A DNA stretch of 9,466 bases, taken from positions 1 through 9,466 of the forward strand of contig PFLI01000137.1 in NCBI GenBank assembly GCA_002785065.1, read 5' to 3'. The DNA is from Candidatus Roizmanbacteria bacterium CG_4_10_14_0_8_um_filter_33_9. Its GTDB lineage: Bacteria > Patescibacteriota > Microgenomatia > UBA1406 > GWC2-37-13. The notes below the pieces were generated by a model. The model was not told the DNA's origin and did no database searches. It saw only the letters and a list, made by a program, of their open reading frames with translations. This document shows positions 1 through 5,693 of this stretch, piece after piece. How positions within the stretch are numbered: position 1 is the stretch's first letter; each line of letters begins with the position of its first letter. The translations under genes and the position numbers were made by a program.

Positions 1-634
1 AGTGAGTCGCGCCATTTATTTAATAGATTATGAGCCAATGGTATTGCATCAATTTTATAGTTTTTCATCAAAGGATGCGCTTCACTCTTGGCACGGTGAA
101 AATCAAATTCTTTTTTTAAAAGTTTATCAACCACAGAGTTAAGTGAAAATGGAAATCCAGGAGGTTGACCAACTCCACCAACTTTTTCAAAAAAAACTTG
201 AGCTTCTGGCTGAGTGGAAAAATCACTACAGTTATAGTCATCCGCTTTTTTTCCTTTAGTTTTATCGGTAGTAATATTTCCTAATTTATCAAACAAAATA
301 TTACCTTTCTCATCCCGAGAAACCTTTGATTCTTGAAATGACTTTGTTTCTATCAACTTCTTTAAATCCCAATCATTTTTTGAAACTTCAAGACCAAAAG
401 CAGCAAGAAGTGCGATGAAAATCACCACTAATGCAACACGCATTTTTTGCCAGAAAAAAAACATAACTGCGACAATTACCATGAGAACAAAAATCAATCC
501 CAAGCGAAATTTATGATTGTAGCGGAGTTTAGTAAATAGCGAAACCTCTTTTTTTGTCCTGAATTATCAACACCATTTACCACTGACGTCTTTTTGTTAT
601 TTTTTGTTTCAACTAACTTTGTTTTTTTATTCAT
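1..634 (-). CDS. Membrane protein with Excalibur-like half-motif; -1 frameshift near N-terminus; partial at left edge
   Basis: The ATG at 634 sits six bases after an extended -10 box. In its own frame it reads only 46 codons (494-634, stop TGA at 496-494). A -1 shift at the A7 run (549-555) opens a frame with no stop down to base 3, giving a 211-residue fragment. That product has a Lys/Asn-rich start (1-29), a basic stretch, two closely spaced membrane helices (about 46-62 and 67-82), a polar linker, and DYNCSDFST (133-141). The last resembles the first half of the Excalibur domain (Cys-containing, extracellular, often Ca-binding). The acidic DxDxDG part with the second Cys is not visible before the window ends. 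The basic segment just before helix 1 lies in the -1 frame, which favours one protein over two. Whether the shift is programmed, a sequencing indel or a mutation cannot be told here. Function unknown. Confidence 0.68.
548..554 (-). other. Candidate -1 ribosomal slippery heptamer A AAA AAG
   Basis: Read on the minus strand in the frame of the ATG at 634, the codons are CAA AAA AAG, so the heptamer A AAA AAG (the dnaX-type slippery sequence) is in the correct phase. Slipping back one base makes the next codon GAG (548-546) and enters the long open frame. A weak hairpin (GAGGTTT 548-542 with AAACTC 530-525, one bulge) overlaps the site rather than following it at the usual spacing. No clear SD-like stimulator lies about 10 bases upstream. 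The phase is a fact; programmed slippage is an inference. Confidence 0.4.
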
Positions 635-640
635 GTGTAT

Positions 641-649
641 ATGATATCA
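641..649 (-). promoter_or_regulatory. Extended -10 box for the ORF starting at 634
   Basis: The minus strand reads TGA-TATCAT (649-641), then six bases, then ATG (634). The TG-N-TATNAT form is an extended -10 element. Its distance to the ATG places transcription start at the start codon, implying a leaderless message. No SD motif is present. Confidence 0.55.
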
Positions 650-672
650 AATAAAATAAAACTGTGCATTAC

Positions 673-1197
673 TTAACTGATTTTTATATTTTCTGTCATT
701 GTCTTTTGGCCAACAAGTGCGCACACATCACTATCTGAATCAGAAAGCCTGATCAAATCAAGATTTGGTCGTTCAAATATTGTTACCCCTTTTATAACTT
801 GTCCTGATAATAAAGATTGTTTAAGCTCTCTGTATTTATCTGGCTTCATGTAAAAATCAACGTCACCAACATGATGATTGTTGGGATCGGGTTTACGGAT
901 ATAAAGATAAGTATAGGTTATTTCTGATATGCTATTTTTAGCAGGAATACTGATCGGGTTATGAAGCCGGAAATATTTCTGATTCCAGTTATCCGAAATA
1001 TCTGTCCAATCTTTTCTTATTTGAGTTAAAACTTCATACTCATCTTCATAATGACAAAAAACACCAATGTTCCCGGCAACTGGTAAGAAATAACCAAGAT
1101 TTTTCTTGCAAAGTCTATGTGTTTCCAAATGAATATATTCTATAGCTTTAAATAATCCTGTTTTATTTTTTATTGGACTAAATCTGAACGAATACAT
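673..1197 (-). CDS. Conserved hypothetical protein (174 aa), CPR-type
   Basis: Soluble 174-residue protein with no signal peptide or membrane helix. I favour the ATG at 1197 over the TTG at 1206. Neither has an SD, and the gene follows the acetyltransferase after 21 bases, so it is probably co-transcribed with it. Visible landmarks are an LPVAGNIGVFCHY stretch (38-50), SDNWNQKYFRLHNPI (68-82), YTYLYIRKPDPNNHHVGDVDF (about 95-115, rich in aromatic, His and Asp residues) and a C-terminal block with FERPNLDLIRL (141-151). The density of W, H, D and N suggests a folded, possibly catalytic or ligand-binding protein. I recall very similar unnamed proteins from Patescibacteria genomes but know no function for them. 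It is real by length, composition and compact spacing. Confidence 0.82.
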   Translation of the reverse strand: MYSFRFSPIKNKTGLFKAIEYIHLETHRLCKKNLGYFLPVAGNIGVFCHYEDEYEVLTQIRKDWTDISDNWNQKYFRLHNPISIPAKNSISEITYTYLYIRKPDPNNHHVGDVDFYMKPDKYRELKQSLLSGQVIKGVTIFERPNLDLIRLSDSDSDVCALVGQKTMTENIKIS

Positions 1198-1218
1198 ATA
1201 GATCAAATAAATAGTTTT

Positions 1219-1656
1219 TTATTTCTCTAATTTCTTTGCATAATAACTCAAAGAGCAACCCTTTGGAAAATCATCCAATTTCCCGTAAAGCACATATCCT
1301 AATTTTTCATAAAATCGAGGTGCTTGCCAAGAATACGTATCTGTATACATTAAATGACAATTGCGTTTAGATGCTTCCTGTTCAACCAGATTCATGAGCT
1401 TAGTTCCCCATCCTTTATTTCTCATTGTTTTATCTATCCAAAGAGTTTCAATGTGCATTGCTCCCCAACGAAAAGAAGCAACAATAGCTCCAAGTGTTTT
1501 ATTTTTCTGATCTTTGATAATGATAGAGAAATGTTCATCTTTTTCTTTTCGAATATGACCTTTACTGACATGATATGCAATCATCCCCTCAACCACAACT
1601 TTTTTATCTTCTACGCTTGGTTCGCTATTTTTTGTTTCCAATTTAAAGTTATCCAT
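1219..1656 (-). CDS. GNAT-family N-acetyltransferase
   Basis: A 145-residue cytoplasmic acetyltransferase of the GCN5-related fold, expected to move an acetyl group from acetyl-CoA to an amine. Motif A is clear: beta strand ETLWID (70-75) followed by the pyrophosphate-binding loop R79-x-x-G82-x-G84 and a helix (MNLVEQEA). Motif B-like FYEKLGYVLYGKL (115-127) follows, and the DDFPKGCSLSYYAKKL tail is typical of a common small-molecule GNAT subgroup. The length is normal for the family. The ATG at 1656 lies six bases after a perfect extended -10 box, so the start is well supported and the mRNA probably leaderless. It is first of a minus-strand series running to the left edge. The substrate cannot be told from sequence. 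Confidence 0.9.
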   Translation of the reverse strand: MDNFKLETKNSEPSVEDKKVVVEGMIAYHVSKGHIRKEKDEHFSIIIKDQKNKTLGAIVASFRWGAMHIETLWIDKTMRNKGWGTKLMNLVEQEASKRNCHLMYTDTYSWQAPRFYEKLGYVLYGKLDDFPKGCSLSYYAKKLEK

Positions 1657-1662
1657 AGAAGA

Positions 1663-1671
1663 ATTATAGCA
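1663..1671 (-). promoter_or_regulatory. Extended -10 promoter of the GNAT gene
   Basis: The minus strand reads TGC-TATAAT (1671-1663), a perfect extended -10 box, followed by TTCTTC and the ATG at 1656. No good -35 hexamer is seen, as is usual for extended -10 promoters. The expected transcription start coincides with the ATG. Confidence 0.72.
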
Positions 1672-1830
1672 TTACTAAAATGTAAGTTTTGATTATGTTA
1701 ATCTGTAAAATATCGATTATTGTCTTCGTCTTGTTGTATAGAAAGTATTAACCTACCAAAATTAATAATTGTTGTCTAATTACGCAATAATTCTATTGTA
1801 CAAGGGTTGTCAATACGTATGCAATGGACA

Positions 1831-2409
1831 TTAAAACGGCAAGGTCATATGGGTTTCGCTTTTCCCCGACTCCTCCATATACTTCTCCCAATCAACTCGG
1901 ATAATAGACCTTCCGGTTGGAGTCATGTAATGAATTTCTTTATATTTGAGTCCGAAATCAAAAAGCTCTTTCGTAATAAGTGTATCGTCAAGACAGTATT
2001 TTTTTAACTCATCCCATTTCCCCTCTTTATAAAAGTCAATTGCCTGCAGGCCATGACCTGATTTTTTTTTATTCAGCGTTGTTGAGGCAACATCGTTAAG
2101 TGAAATTCTGTGTCCGATTTTAATCCGTATGTCCTCAAGAATATCGAGGGTTAGGAAATAAGATATGTCACCAGCATAATAGGGCTTAAGAACAGGTAAA
2201 TCAAAACCATTAATATTATATCCAACAAGATAGGATGCGTTTTCAAAAATGCGAAGCGCCCCGCTTAGTTCTTTTTCTGTATAGATAGATTCTTTTCCAG
2301 TACCATAGTCATATAGGGATAATACGGTTACACCTAGTTTTTCTGGTTCAGAAAATTCCCGAAACGTGTGTTTTGTTTCCAAATCAAAAACAACAGGAAA
2401 TCGTTTCAT
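1831..2409 (-). CDS. Stand-alone DEDDy 3'-5' exonuclease (RNase H-like fold, YprB/RNase_H_2 type)
   Basis: A 192-residue protein with the exonuclease motifs in order. Exo I is VFDLET with D9 and E11; Exo II is GYNINGFD ending at D70; Exo III is Y138-x-x-x-D142 in KKYCLDDTL. These four acidic residues bind two metal ions in DEDD exonucleases, and the Tyr makes it DEDDy. Family members trim single-stranded DNA or RNA from the 3' end. The whole protein is just this domain plus a 50-residue tail, with no polymerase or helicase part. LKPYYAGDISYFLTLDIL (74-91) and the HRISLNDVA segment match the RNase_H_2/predicted exonuclease pattern. It starts 12 bases after the stop of the upstream unknown gene, so the two form an operon. 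DNA versus RNA substrate is undetermined. Confidence 0.85.
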   Translation of the reverse strand: MKRFPVVFDLETKHTFREFSEPEKLGVTVLSLYDYGTGKESIYTEKELSGALRIFENASYLVGYNINGFDLPVLKPYYAGDISYFLTLDILEDIRIKIGHRISLNDVASTTLNKKKSGHGLQAIDFYKEGKWDELKKYCLDDTLITKELFDFGLKYKEIHYMTPTGRSIIRVDWEKYMEESGKSETHMTLPF

Positions 2410-2421
2410 ATGTGTACAATT

Positions 2422-2826
2422 TTAATTAACTTTTTTATTAGGTTTTTTTTCCTTAAAGATCTCCATTTCAAAAACTGAGGGGTTTTTTCCAGTTCTTGGA
2501 AGTTTTAAGTTCAGTTTATTTAGTTCGTCTTGAAATGAACGATACATTGAATCAAAGTAATTGAAAAAAATTCCTTTTTGTTTGGAGGAAAGTGAAGAAG
2601 GCCTTCTGTTAAAAAACTCATCCATTTTTCCCAAACTCCATAGAATTTCAATAAATCGTGAATTCTGGAAATTGAGGTATGAAAAATCTCCCTGTATAGG
2701 TCTAATTTTAAATCTCATCATCTGAACCTCCTTTATCATTTGGTCTATGGAAGGCTTATTACCTAAGATGTTTTTTTGGAATTGTTCTAAAAGAAGAACA
2801 ACGTTTGATTCATTCTTTTTTTTCAT
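2422..2826 (-). CDS. Hypothetical protein (134 aa) upstream of the exonuclease
   Basis: I do not recognise this family. The protein is soluble, Lys-rich at both ends and mostly helical by composition, with conserved-looking aromatic patches (FSYLNFQNSRFIEILW, about 62-77; FFNYFDSMYRSFQDEL, about 100-115). An upstream ATG at 2871 is in frame, but it would lie inside the divergent YqeY gene and read through both promoters. I therefore use the ATG at 2826, which begins MKKKNESN. A TATACA box (2842-2837) lies ten bases upstream. It is the first gene of a two-gene operon with the DEDDy exonuclease, which hints at a nucleic-acid-related role, but that is guilt by association only. Confidence 0.72.
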   Translation of the reverse strand: MKKKNESNVVLLLEQFQKNILGNKPSIDQMIKEVQMMRFKIRPIQGDFSYLNFQNSRFIEILWSLGKMDEFFNRRPSSLSSKQKGIFFNYFDSMYRSFQDELNKLNLKLPRTGKNPSVFEMEIFKEKKPNKKVN

Positions 2827-2836
2827 AGGTTGAGGA

Positions 2837-2844
2837 TGTATAAT
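2837..2844. promoter_or_regulatory. Overlapping divergent -10 boxes between the unknown gene (2826) and YqeY (2851)
   Basis: On the plus strand, TGTATAAT (2837-2844) is followed by six bases and the YqeY ATG at 2851. On the minus strand the same bases give TATACA (2842-2837), ten bases before the ATG at 2826. Only 24 bp separate the two start codons. Both -10 elements use the same DNA, so RNA polymerase probably cannot occupy both at once. The plus-strand call is stronger. Confidence 0.55.
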
Positions 2845-2850
2845 TAAGAT

Positions 2851-3294
2851 ATGTTGCGCCAACAAATCCAAACAGAACTAATAATTGCCCTTAAAACGAA
2901 ACAAACAAACCTCCTTAATACACTACGATATATTGTAGCACAAATCAAAAATAAAGAAATTGATAAACATTCGGAGCTCAACGATAATGAAATTATAAGC
3001 GTCTTACAGAAAATAAAAAAGGAGCTTCAAGAATCAATTGATTCATACACAAAGGGGAAACGAAAAGATCTTATTTCTGAATCAAGTGAACAAATGAAAA
3101 TTGTTTTGTCATACTTGCCTAAAGAATTGTCAGATGAAGAATTGAAAGCAGCAATTCAAAAACTGATACAAAAAAATGACGCGTTATTCAAACAAAATCC
3201 AAAATTAATTATTGGAATCTGTATAAAAGAATTAAAAACGCAAGCTGATCCATCCAGAATAATGACCATACTTAAACAAATAGCACAAGTATAA
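2851..3294 (+). CDS. YqeY/GatB-like domain protein
   Basis: A 147-residue soluble helical protein of the GatB/YqeY family, the domain shared with the tail of the amidotransferase subunit GatB that contacts tRNA. Stand-alone YqeY proteins are widespread and their role is not firmly known. Family signatures seen are NTLRYIVAQIKNKEID (23-38), the L-N-D-x-E-I-I-x-V-L-Q-K repeat (43-54), ESIDSYTKGKRKDLISE (61-77) and IVLSYLPKELSDEEL (84-98). The length matches the family (about 150). The C-terminal third is more divergent and lacks the usual GKVMG-type glycine loop (here IIGICIKELKTQADPS). The ATG lies six bases after TATAAT, predicting a leaderless message. Confidence 0.9.
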   Translation: MLRQQIQTELIIALKTKQTNLLNTLRYIVAQIKNKEIDKHSELNDNEIISVLQKIKKELQESIDSYTKGKRKDLISESSEQMKIVLSYLPKELSDEELKAAIQKLIQKNDALFKQNPKLIIGICIKELKTQADPSRIMTILKQIAQV

Positions 3295-3314
3295 TAAACT
3301 CCAATTACTTGCTT

Positions 3315-3323
3315 TGATATACT
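3315..3323 (+). promoter_or_regulatory. Extended -10 promoter of the FtsB-like gene
   Basis: TGA-TATACT (3315-3323) is followed by GTTTAC and the ATG at 3330, again exactly six bases. It lies in the 35-base gap after YqeY, so this gene can be transcribed independently as a leaderless mRNA. Confidence 0.65.
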
Positions 3324-3329
3324 GTTTAC

Positions 3330-3668
3330 ATGAATACACTTCGCAGGATATTTTTGTTTATTCTTCTCCTTTTTCTTACTACATCGTTCGTCAGAAATAT
3401 GATTGACATAAAACGCAACACTCCAATCTATGACAGATCAAAGATAGAATATGAAGAAGCAAAACAAAAAAATGCTAAACTAAAAACTGAAATCGTTAAA
3501 CAAAAAAGCTTATATGAAGTTGAAAAAACAATTCGTAATAAACTCAACCTTTCAAAAGAGGGAGAACTGGTAATAATTATTCCCCACCCCTCCTTAACAC
3601 CTACGCCAATTATTTCTCCTCCTGTTCCTATTTATAAGCAATGGGTTAATATTTTTTTTAGTAATTGA
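3330..3668 (+). CDS. FtsB/DivIC-like septum formation initiator protein
   Basis: A 112-residue bitopic membrane protein. A short basic N-terminus (MNTLRR) precedes one helix (about 6-24), then a charged coiled-coil segment (about 38-66, alternating E/K with hydrophobic positions). After that comes the family's end motif VEKTIRNKLNLSKEGELVIIIP (64-85), which matches the 'E..AR.KLG...PGE.V..' signature of DivIC/FtsB proteins. These span the inner membrane and link FtsL and FtsQ/DivIB in the division complex that activates septal wall synthesis. A Pro-rich tail (HPSLTPTPIISPPVPIY, 86-102) follows, as is often seen in this group. The stop TGA overlaps the -35 box of the downstream tRNA promoter. 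No FtsL or FtsQ gene is in the window. Confidence 0.85.
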   Translation: MNTLRRIFLFILLLFLTTSFVRNMIDIKRNTPIYDRSKIEYEEAKQKNAKLKTEIVKQKSLYEVEKTIRNKLNLSKEGELVIIIPHPSLTPTPIISPPVPIYKQWVNIFFSN

Positions 3669-3693
3669 TTCTTTCTTCATTCTCAAGTATAAT
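3665..3693 (+). promoter_or_regulatory. Promoter of the CAU tRNA gene
   Basis: TTGATT (3665-3670), a 17-base spacer and TATAAT (3688-3693) form a near-consensus housekeeping promoter. Transcription would start near 3700, leaving a 5' leader of about 12 bases before the tRNA. The -35 box overlaps the stop codon of the FtsB-like gene. Confidence 0.78.
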
Positions 3694-3711
3694 CAACTTA
3701 GTTTGACAATT

Positions 3712-3782
3712 TACGGGGTAGTGTACGGCTGCACAGGAGGCTCATAATCTCCTAGACCACGGTTCGACTCCTGGCCCCGTAA
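3712..3782 (+). tRNA. tRNA with CAU anticodon (elongator Met or Ile2), T-stem bulge
   Basis: The cloverleaf is read by eye. Acceptor TACGGGG (3712-3718) pairs fully with CCCCGTA (3775-3781), with discriminator A at 3782. T8-A9 is followed by D stem GTGT/GCAC and a short loop containing GG. The anticodon stem is GGAGG/TCTCC with loop CTCATAA, and CAT is at 3743-3745. The T loop is TTCGACT (3763-3769). The T stem pairs only if one C is bulged: CCA(C)GG (3757-3762) with CCTGG (3770-3774). A 1-72 T-A pair and the absence of three G-C pairs in the anticodon stem argue against initiator tRNA. CAU could be elongator Met or lysidine-modified Ile2, which I cannot separate. No 3' CCA is encoded, so CCA must be added enzymatically. 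Confidence 0.85.
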
Positions 3783-3825
3783 CATAAGTGGTTATTGGCG
3801 ATTAGCTATTAGCATTTAGAAAAAT

Positions 3826-4755
3826 ATGCAACAATTCCTACTTTCAATAATTGTTCCCGTCTTCAATGAAGAACAAAATATTACCCCCCTATTTAATCGC
3901 CTCTTACCCATTGTCACTCAATATAATTATGAAATTATTTTTGTTAGCGATGGATCAACAGATAATACGTTGTCACAAATAAGAAAAGTTGCTGGTGAAA
4001 ACAAACGAGTTAAGTATATTTCCTTTTATCGGAATTTTGGACACCAAATGGCCCTCATGTGTGGATACAAAATAGCAAAGGGAGACTGCGTAATCAGTAT
4101 AGACGCCGACCTTCAAGATCCTCCAGAAATTATTCCCGAAATGATAAAGAGGTGGGAACATGAAGCTATGGTGGTTTATGCGAAACGGAATAAAAGAGAG
4201 GTTGATAGTTTTTTCAAAAAACAAACTGCACTTTTATTTTATCGTTTTGTTAATTTTCTTTCTGATACCCCAATTCCTCAAGACGTTGGCGATTTTCGTC
4301 TCCTCGATAAAGAAGTTGTTTCTTTTCTTAACAACTTACCCGAACAGTCACGTTTTTTGAGAGGACTCGTTGCGTGGGGAGGGTATCCTGCTCAATATGT
4401 ATATTTTGAACGTGAAAAAAGAAACGCAGGTAAAACTCACTACACTCTTTCAAAAATGGTTAATTTTGCCCTTGAGGGAATTACTGCTTTTTCAACCAAA
4501 CCCCTTCGTATAGCTTCATATCTGGGCTTTATCTCTGCCTCAATTGGATTTTTAGGAATTATCTATACTATTGTTGAAAAATTGTTTTATCCTTCCCATT
4601 TGGTAACCGGCTGGTCCGCTCTTTTTGTTGGAACAATGTTTTTAGGAGGCGTACAGCTTTTGACAATTGGCATTATCGGAGAATATATTAGTAAAATTTA
4701 TCACGAGGTTCAAAAAAGACCTCAATATCTTATTAAAGAACAATTTAATACATGA
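3826..4755 (+). CDS. Polyprenyl-phosphate glycosyltransferase, GT2 family (DPM1/GtrB-like)
   Basis: A 309-residue enzyme expected to move a sugar from a nucleotide-sugar to polyprenyl phosphate on the cytoplasmic face. The GT-A domain shows SIIVPVFNEE (7-16), DGSTDN (42-47), the metal-binding DADLQDPPE (93-101), GDFRLLD (155-161), and EREKRNAGKTHYTLSKM (195-211), the R-x-x-R-x-x-G-x-x-x-Y region of this subgroup. Two membrane helices follow (about 229-251 and 264-287), then the typical IGEYISKIYHEVQKRPQYLI end. This two-helix layout matches GtrB and bacterial dolichol-phosphate-mannose-type synthases. The sugar could be mannose, glucose or another hexose. No SD or clear -10 is seen before the ATG; it may be read through from the tRNA promoter. 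The stop overlaps the next small gene (ATGA). Confidence 0.92.
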   Translation: MQQFLLSIIVPVFNEEQNITPLFNRLLPIVTQYNYEIIFVSDGSTDNTLSQIRKVAGENKRVKYISFYRNFGHQMALMCGYKIAKGDCVISIDADLQDPPEIIPEMIKRWEHEAMVVYAKRNKREVDSFFKKQTALLFYRFVNFLSDTPIPQDVGDFRLLDKEVVSFLNNLPEQSRFLRGLVAWGGYPAQYVYFEREKRNAGKTHYTLSKMVNFALEGITAFSTKPLRIASYLGFISASIGFLGIIYTIVEKLFYPSHLVTGWSALFVGTMFLGGVQLLTIGIIGEYISKIYHEVQKRPQYLIKEQFNT

Positions 4756-4904
4756 GAGCATTTGGAATAATTCTTATCGGTGTTGGAGTTGCACTGTTTC
4801 TTTTCGTACTCATATCTTCGTTTCAAAACGAAAATACTATGATCTCTCCTATACCCGAAAATCAGGGGGTTCGTGTTATTTATGTTACGCCTGTATCAAA
4901 ATAG
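4752..4904 (+). CDS. Small single-helix membrane protein (50 aa) coupled to the GT2 gene
   Basis: The ATG at 4752 overlaps the glycosyltransferase stop as ATGA, a classic sign of translational coupling. The 50-residue product has one strongly hydrophobic helix directly after the start (about 4-23, FGIILIGVGVALFLFVLISS) and a short polar tail (about 24-50) with ISPIPENQGVRVIYVTP. It ends two bases before the stop of the convergent pilin gene. There are no known motifs. The placement suggests a small partner or stabiliser of the membrane glycosyltransferase, but this is inference. Another frame (4667-4951) is open across the region but starts inside the GT2 gene and has poor coding character. 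Confidence 0.7.
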   Translation: MRAFGIILIGVGVALFLFVLISSFQNENTMISPIPENQGVRVIYVTPVSK

Positions 4905-4906
4905 AA

Positions 4907-5281
4907 TCATTGACCAATGGTGAATTGAAATATTTTATTTTGACCTCCTAAAAATATGATGTCAATTATCTTAAGAATAAGAAATGCGCTCACAAAAAGA
5001 ACAAGTCCGACAACAGCGTATTTAAGAGTTCCCTGGGCTTTCTTAATTTTTTCCGGATTACCCAAAGAGGTAATATAGTTAAATGAACCAATGATAAACA
5101 TAATAAACAAAACAAGACCGATAAGCGAAGAGGCCATAACAAGAATGTTGCCAAATACAACTTCAAAACATTTTAAAGTAGGTACGTCATCAACAACACA
5201 GCTGGTTGCAGGATCTCCTGTGTCCCAATTTTGAAGAGACTGAGCGTTTACTTGACCAAACAGTGAAGCCAATAGTATCAT
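4907..5281 (-). CDS. TrbC/VirB2-like T4SS-type pilin, second of a tandem pair
   Basis: A 124-residue protein: hydrophobic N-terminal signal with a plausible AxA-type cut after VNA (about residue 13), a short loop with two Cys (C28, C38) that could form a disulfide, then two membrane helices (about 45-66 and 87-110). They are joined by a polar turn with SLGNPEKIKKAQ. This is the pattern of VirB2/TrbC-type pilins and of the 'T4SS pilin' family common in Patescibacteria. The loop and second helix align with the upstream gene: S-x-G-(N/D)-x-E-x-x-KKAQ, then AVVGLV. The ATG overlaps the upstream stop (ATGA), so the two are translated together. The signal lacks the usual basic n-region. No ATPase or channel gene lies nearby. 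It ends head-on against the 50-aa gene with no visible terminator. Confidence 0.82.
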   Translation of the reverse strand: MILLASLFGQVNAQSLQNWDTGDPATSCVVDDVPTLKCFEVVFGNILVMASSLIGLVLFIMFIIGSFNYITSLGNPEKIKKAQGTLKYAVVGLVLFVSAFLILKIIDIIFLGGQNKIFQFTIGQ

Positions 5282-5685
5282 GGGGTATTATTCTCTATTA
5301 GCGATGGAATATTTATTTCACAAGATATTCCAAGACAAAGTTTTCCATTGAAAACAAATTGCTCAAGAGTAACAATGATAGCAAGAACCGCGACGATAAC
5401 AACAAGTCCAACAACAGCTGCTTGTATTTTTTCTTGCGCTTTTTTGACATTTTCCTTATCTCCTGAAGAAGTAACCCACGCTAAAGCACCAAGAAGGAGA
5501 AAAATTAAAGCCGCTAAACCAGCTATAATGAAAAGGAATTTGATGACAAAGCCAATTATATCTGCAAGAGATGGCACCTTCCAACCCACATAAACATTTG
5601 AGTTATTTGAATAACTAGTATCCGCATAAACAGATCCTACCAAAAAACCATTAATTTTGTTGTTGAATGATTTTAATATGTTCAT
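5278..5685 (-). CDS. TrbC/VirB2-like T4SS-type pilin, first of a tandem pair
   Basis: A 135-residue protein starting MNILKSFNNK. Its basic N-terminus and signal-like segment have a possible cut after VYA (about 21). Two membrane helices follow (about 44-70 and 89-110) separated by TSSGDKENVKKAQEKIQ, and a C-terminal tail holds two Cys (C117, C122). The architecture is that of VirB2/TrbC-like pilins, whose paired helices pack into a tubular pilus in type IV secretion and conjugation systems. An in-frame ATG at 5712 exists, but the promoter (TTGACA 5723-5718, TAATAT 5699-5694) places transcription start just before 5685, so I choose that ATG. It is paralogous to the following gene and overlaps it by four bases. 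Confidence 0.82.
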   Translation of the reverse strand: MNILKSFNNKINGFLVGSVYADTSYSNNSNVYVGWKVPSLADIIGFVIKFLFIIAGLAALIFLLLGALAWVTSSGDKENVKKAQEKIQAAVVGLVVIVAVLAIIVTLEQFVFNGKLCLGISCEINIPSLIENNTP

Positions 5686-5693
5686 ATATAGTA

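Noticed and set aside
494..496. TGA read as Gly (alternative code of some Patescibacteria)
   Set aside because: TGA terminates the FtsB-like, GT2 and first pilin genes at positions supported by overlaps and family lengths.
1354..1692. Plus-strand open frame of 112 codons
   Set aside because: It lies opposite the well-supported GNAT gene and its promoter and gives a Phe/Cys/His-rich product without motifs.
1795..1813. Minus-strand TTGACA (1813-1808) and TACAAT (1800-1795)
   Set aside because: The spacing is only seven bases and no start codon or gene follows.
1672..1830. Longest internal gap, screened for small genes, terminators or RNA
   Set aside because: AT-rich with no stable hairpin, no convincing open frame and no repeat; nothing to report.
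1807..2007. Plus-strand open frame of 66 codons
   Set aside because: Its main part is antisense to the C-terminus of the exonuclease, and it has no promoter-start pattern like the neighbours.
2827..2871. Upstream ATG at 2871 for the 134-aa gene
   Set aside because: It would lie inside the YqeY coding region and span both divergent -10 boxes.
3703..3708. TTGACA just before the tRNA
   Set aside because: No -10 box at a usable distance; it falls in the tRNA leader downstream of a much better promoter.
3783..3825. Short ATTAGC-type repeat after the tRNA as a terminator or regulatory element
   Set aside because: Only direct repeats of five to six bases and no stable stem with a T-tract.
4667..4951. 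Plus-strand open frame of 94 codons
   Set aside because: It starts inside the GT2 gene and crosses both the 50-aa gene and the end of the pilin gene; the ATGA-coupled frame is the better gene.
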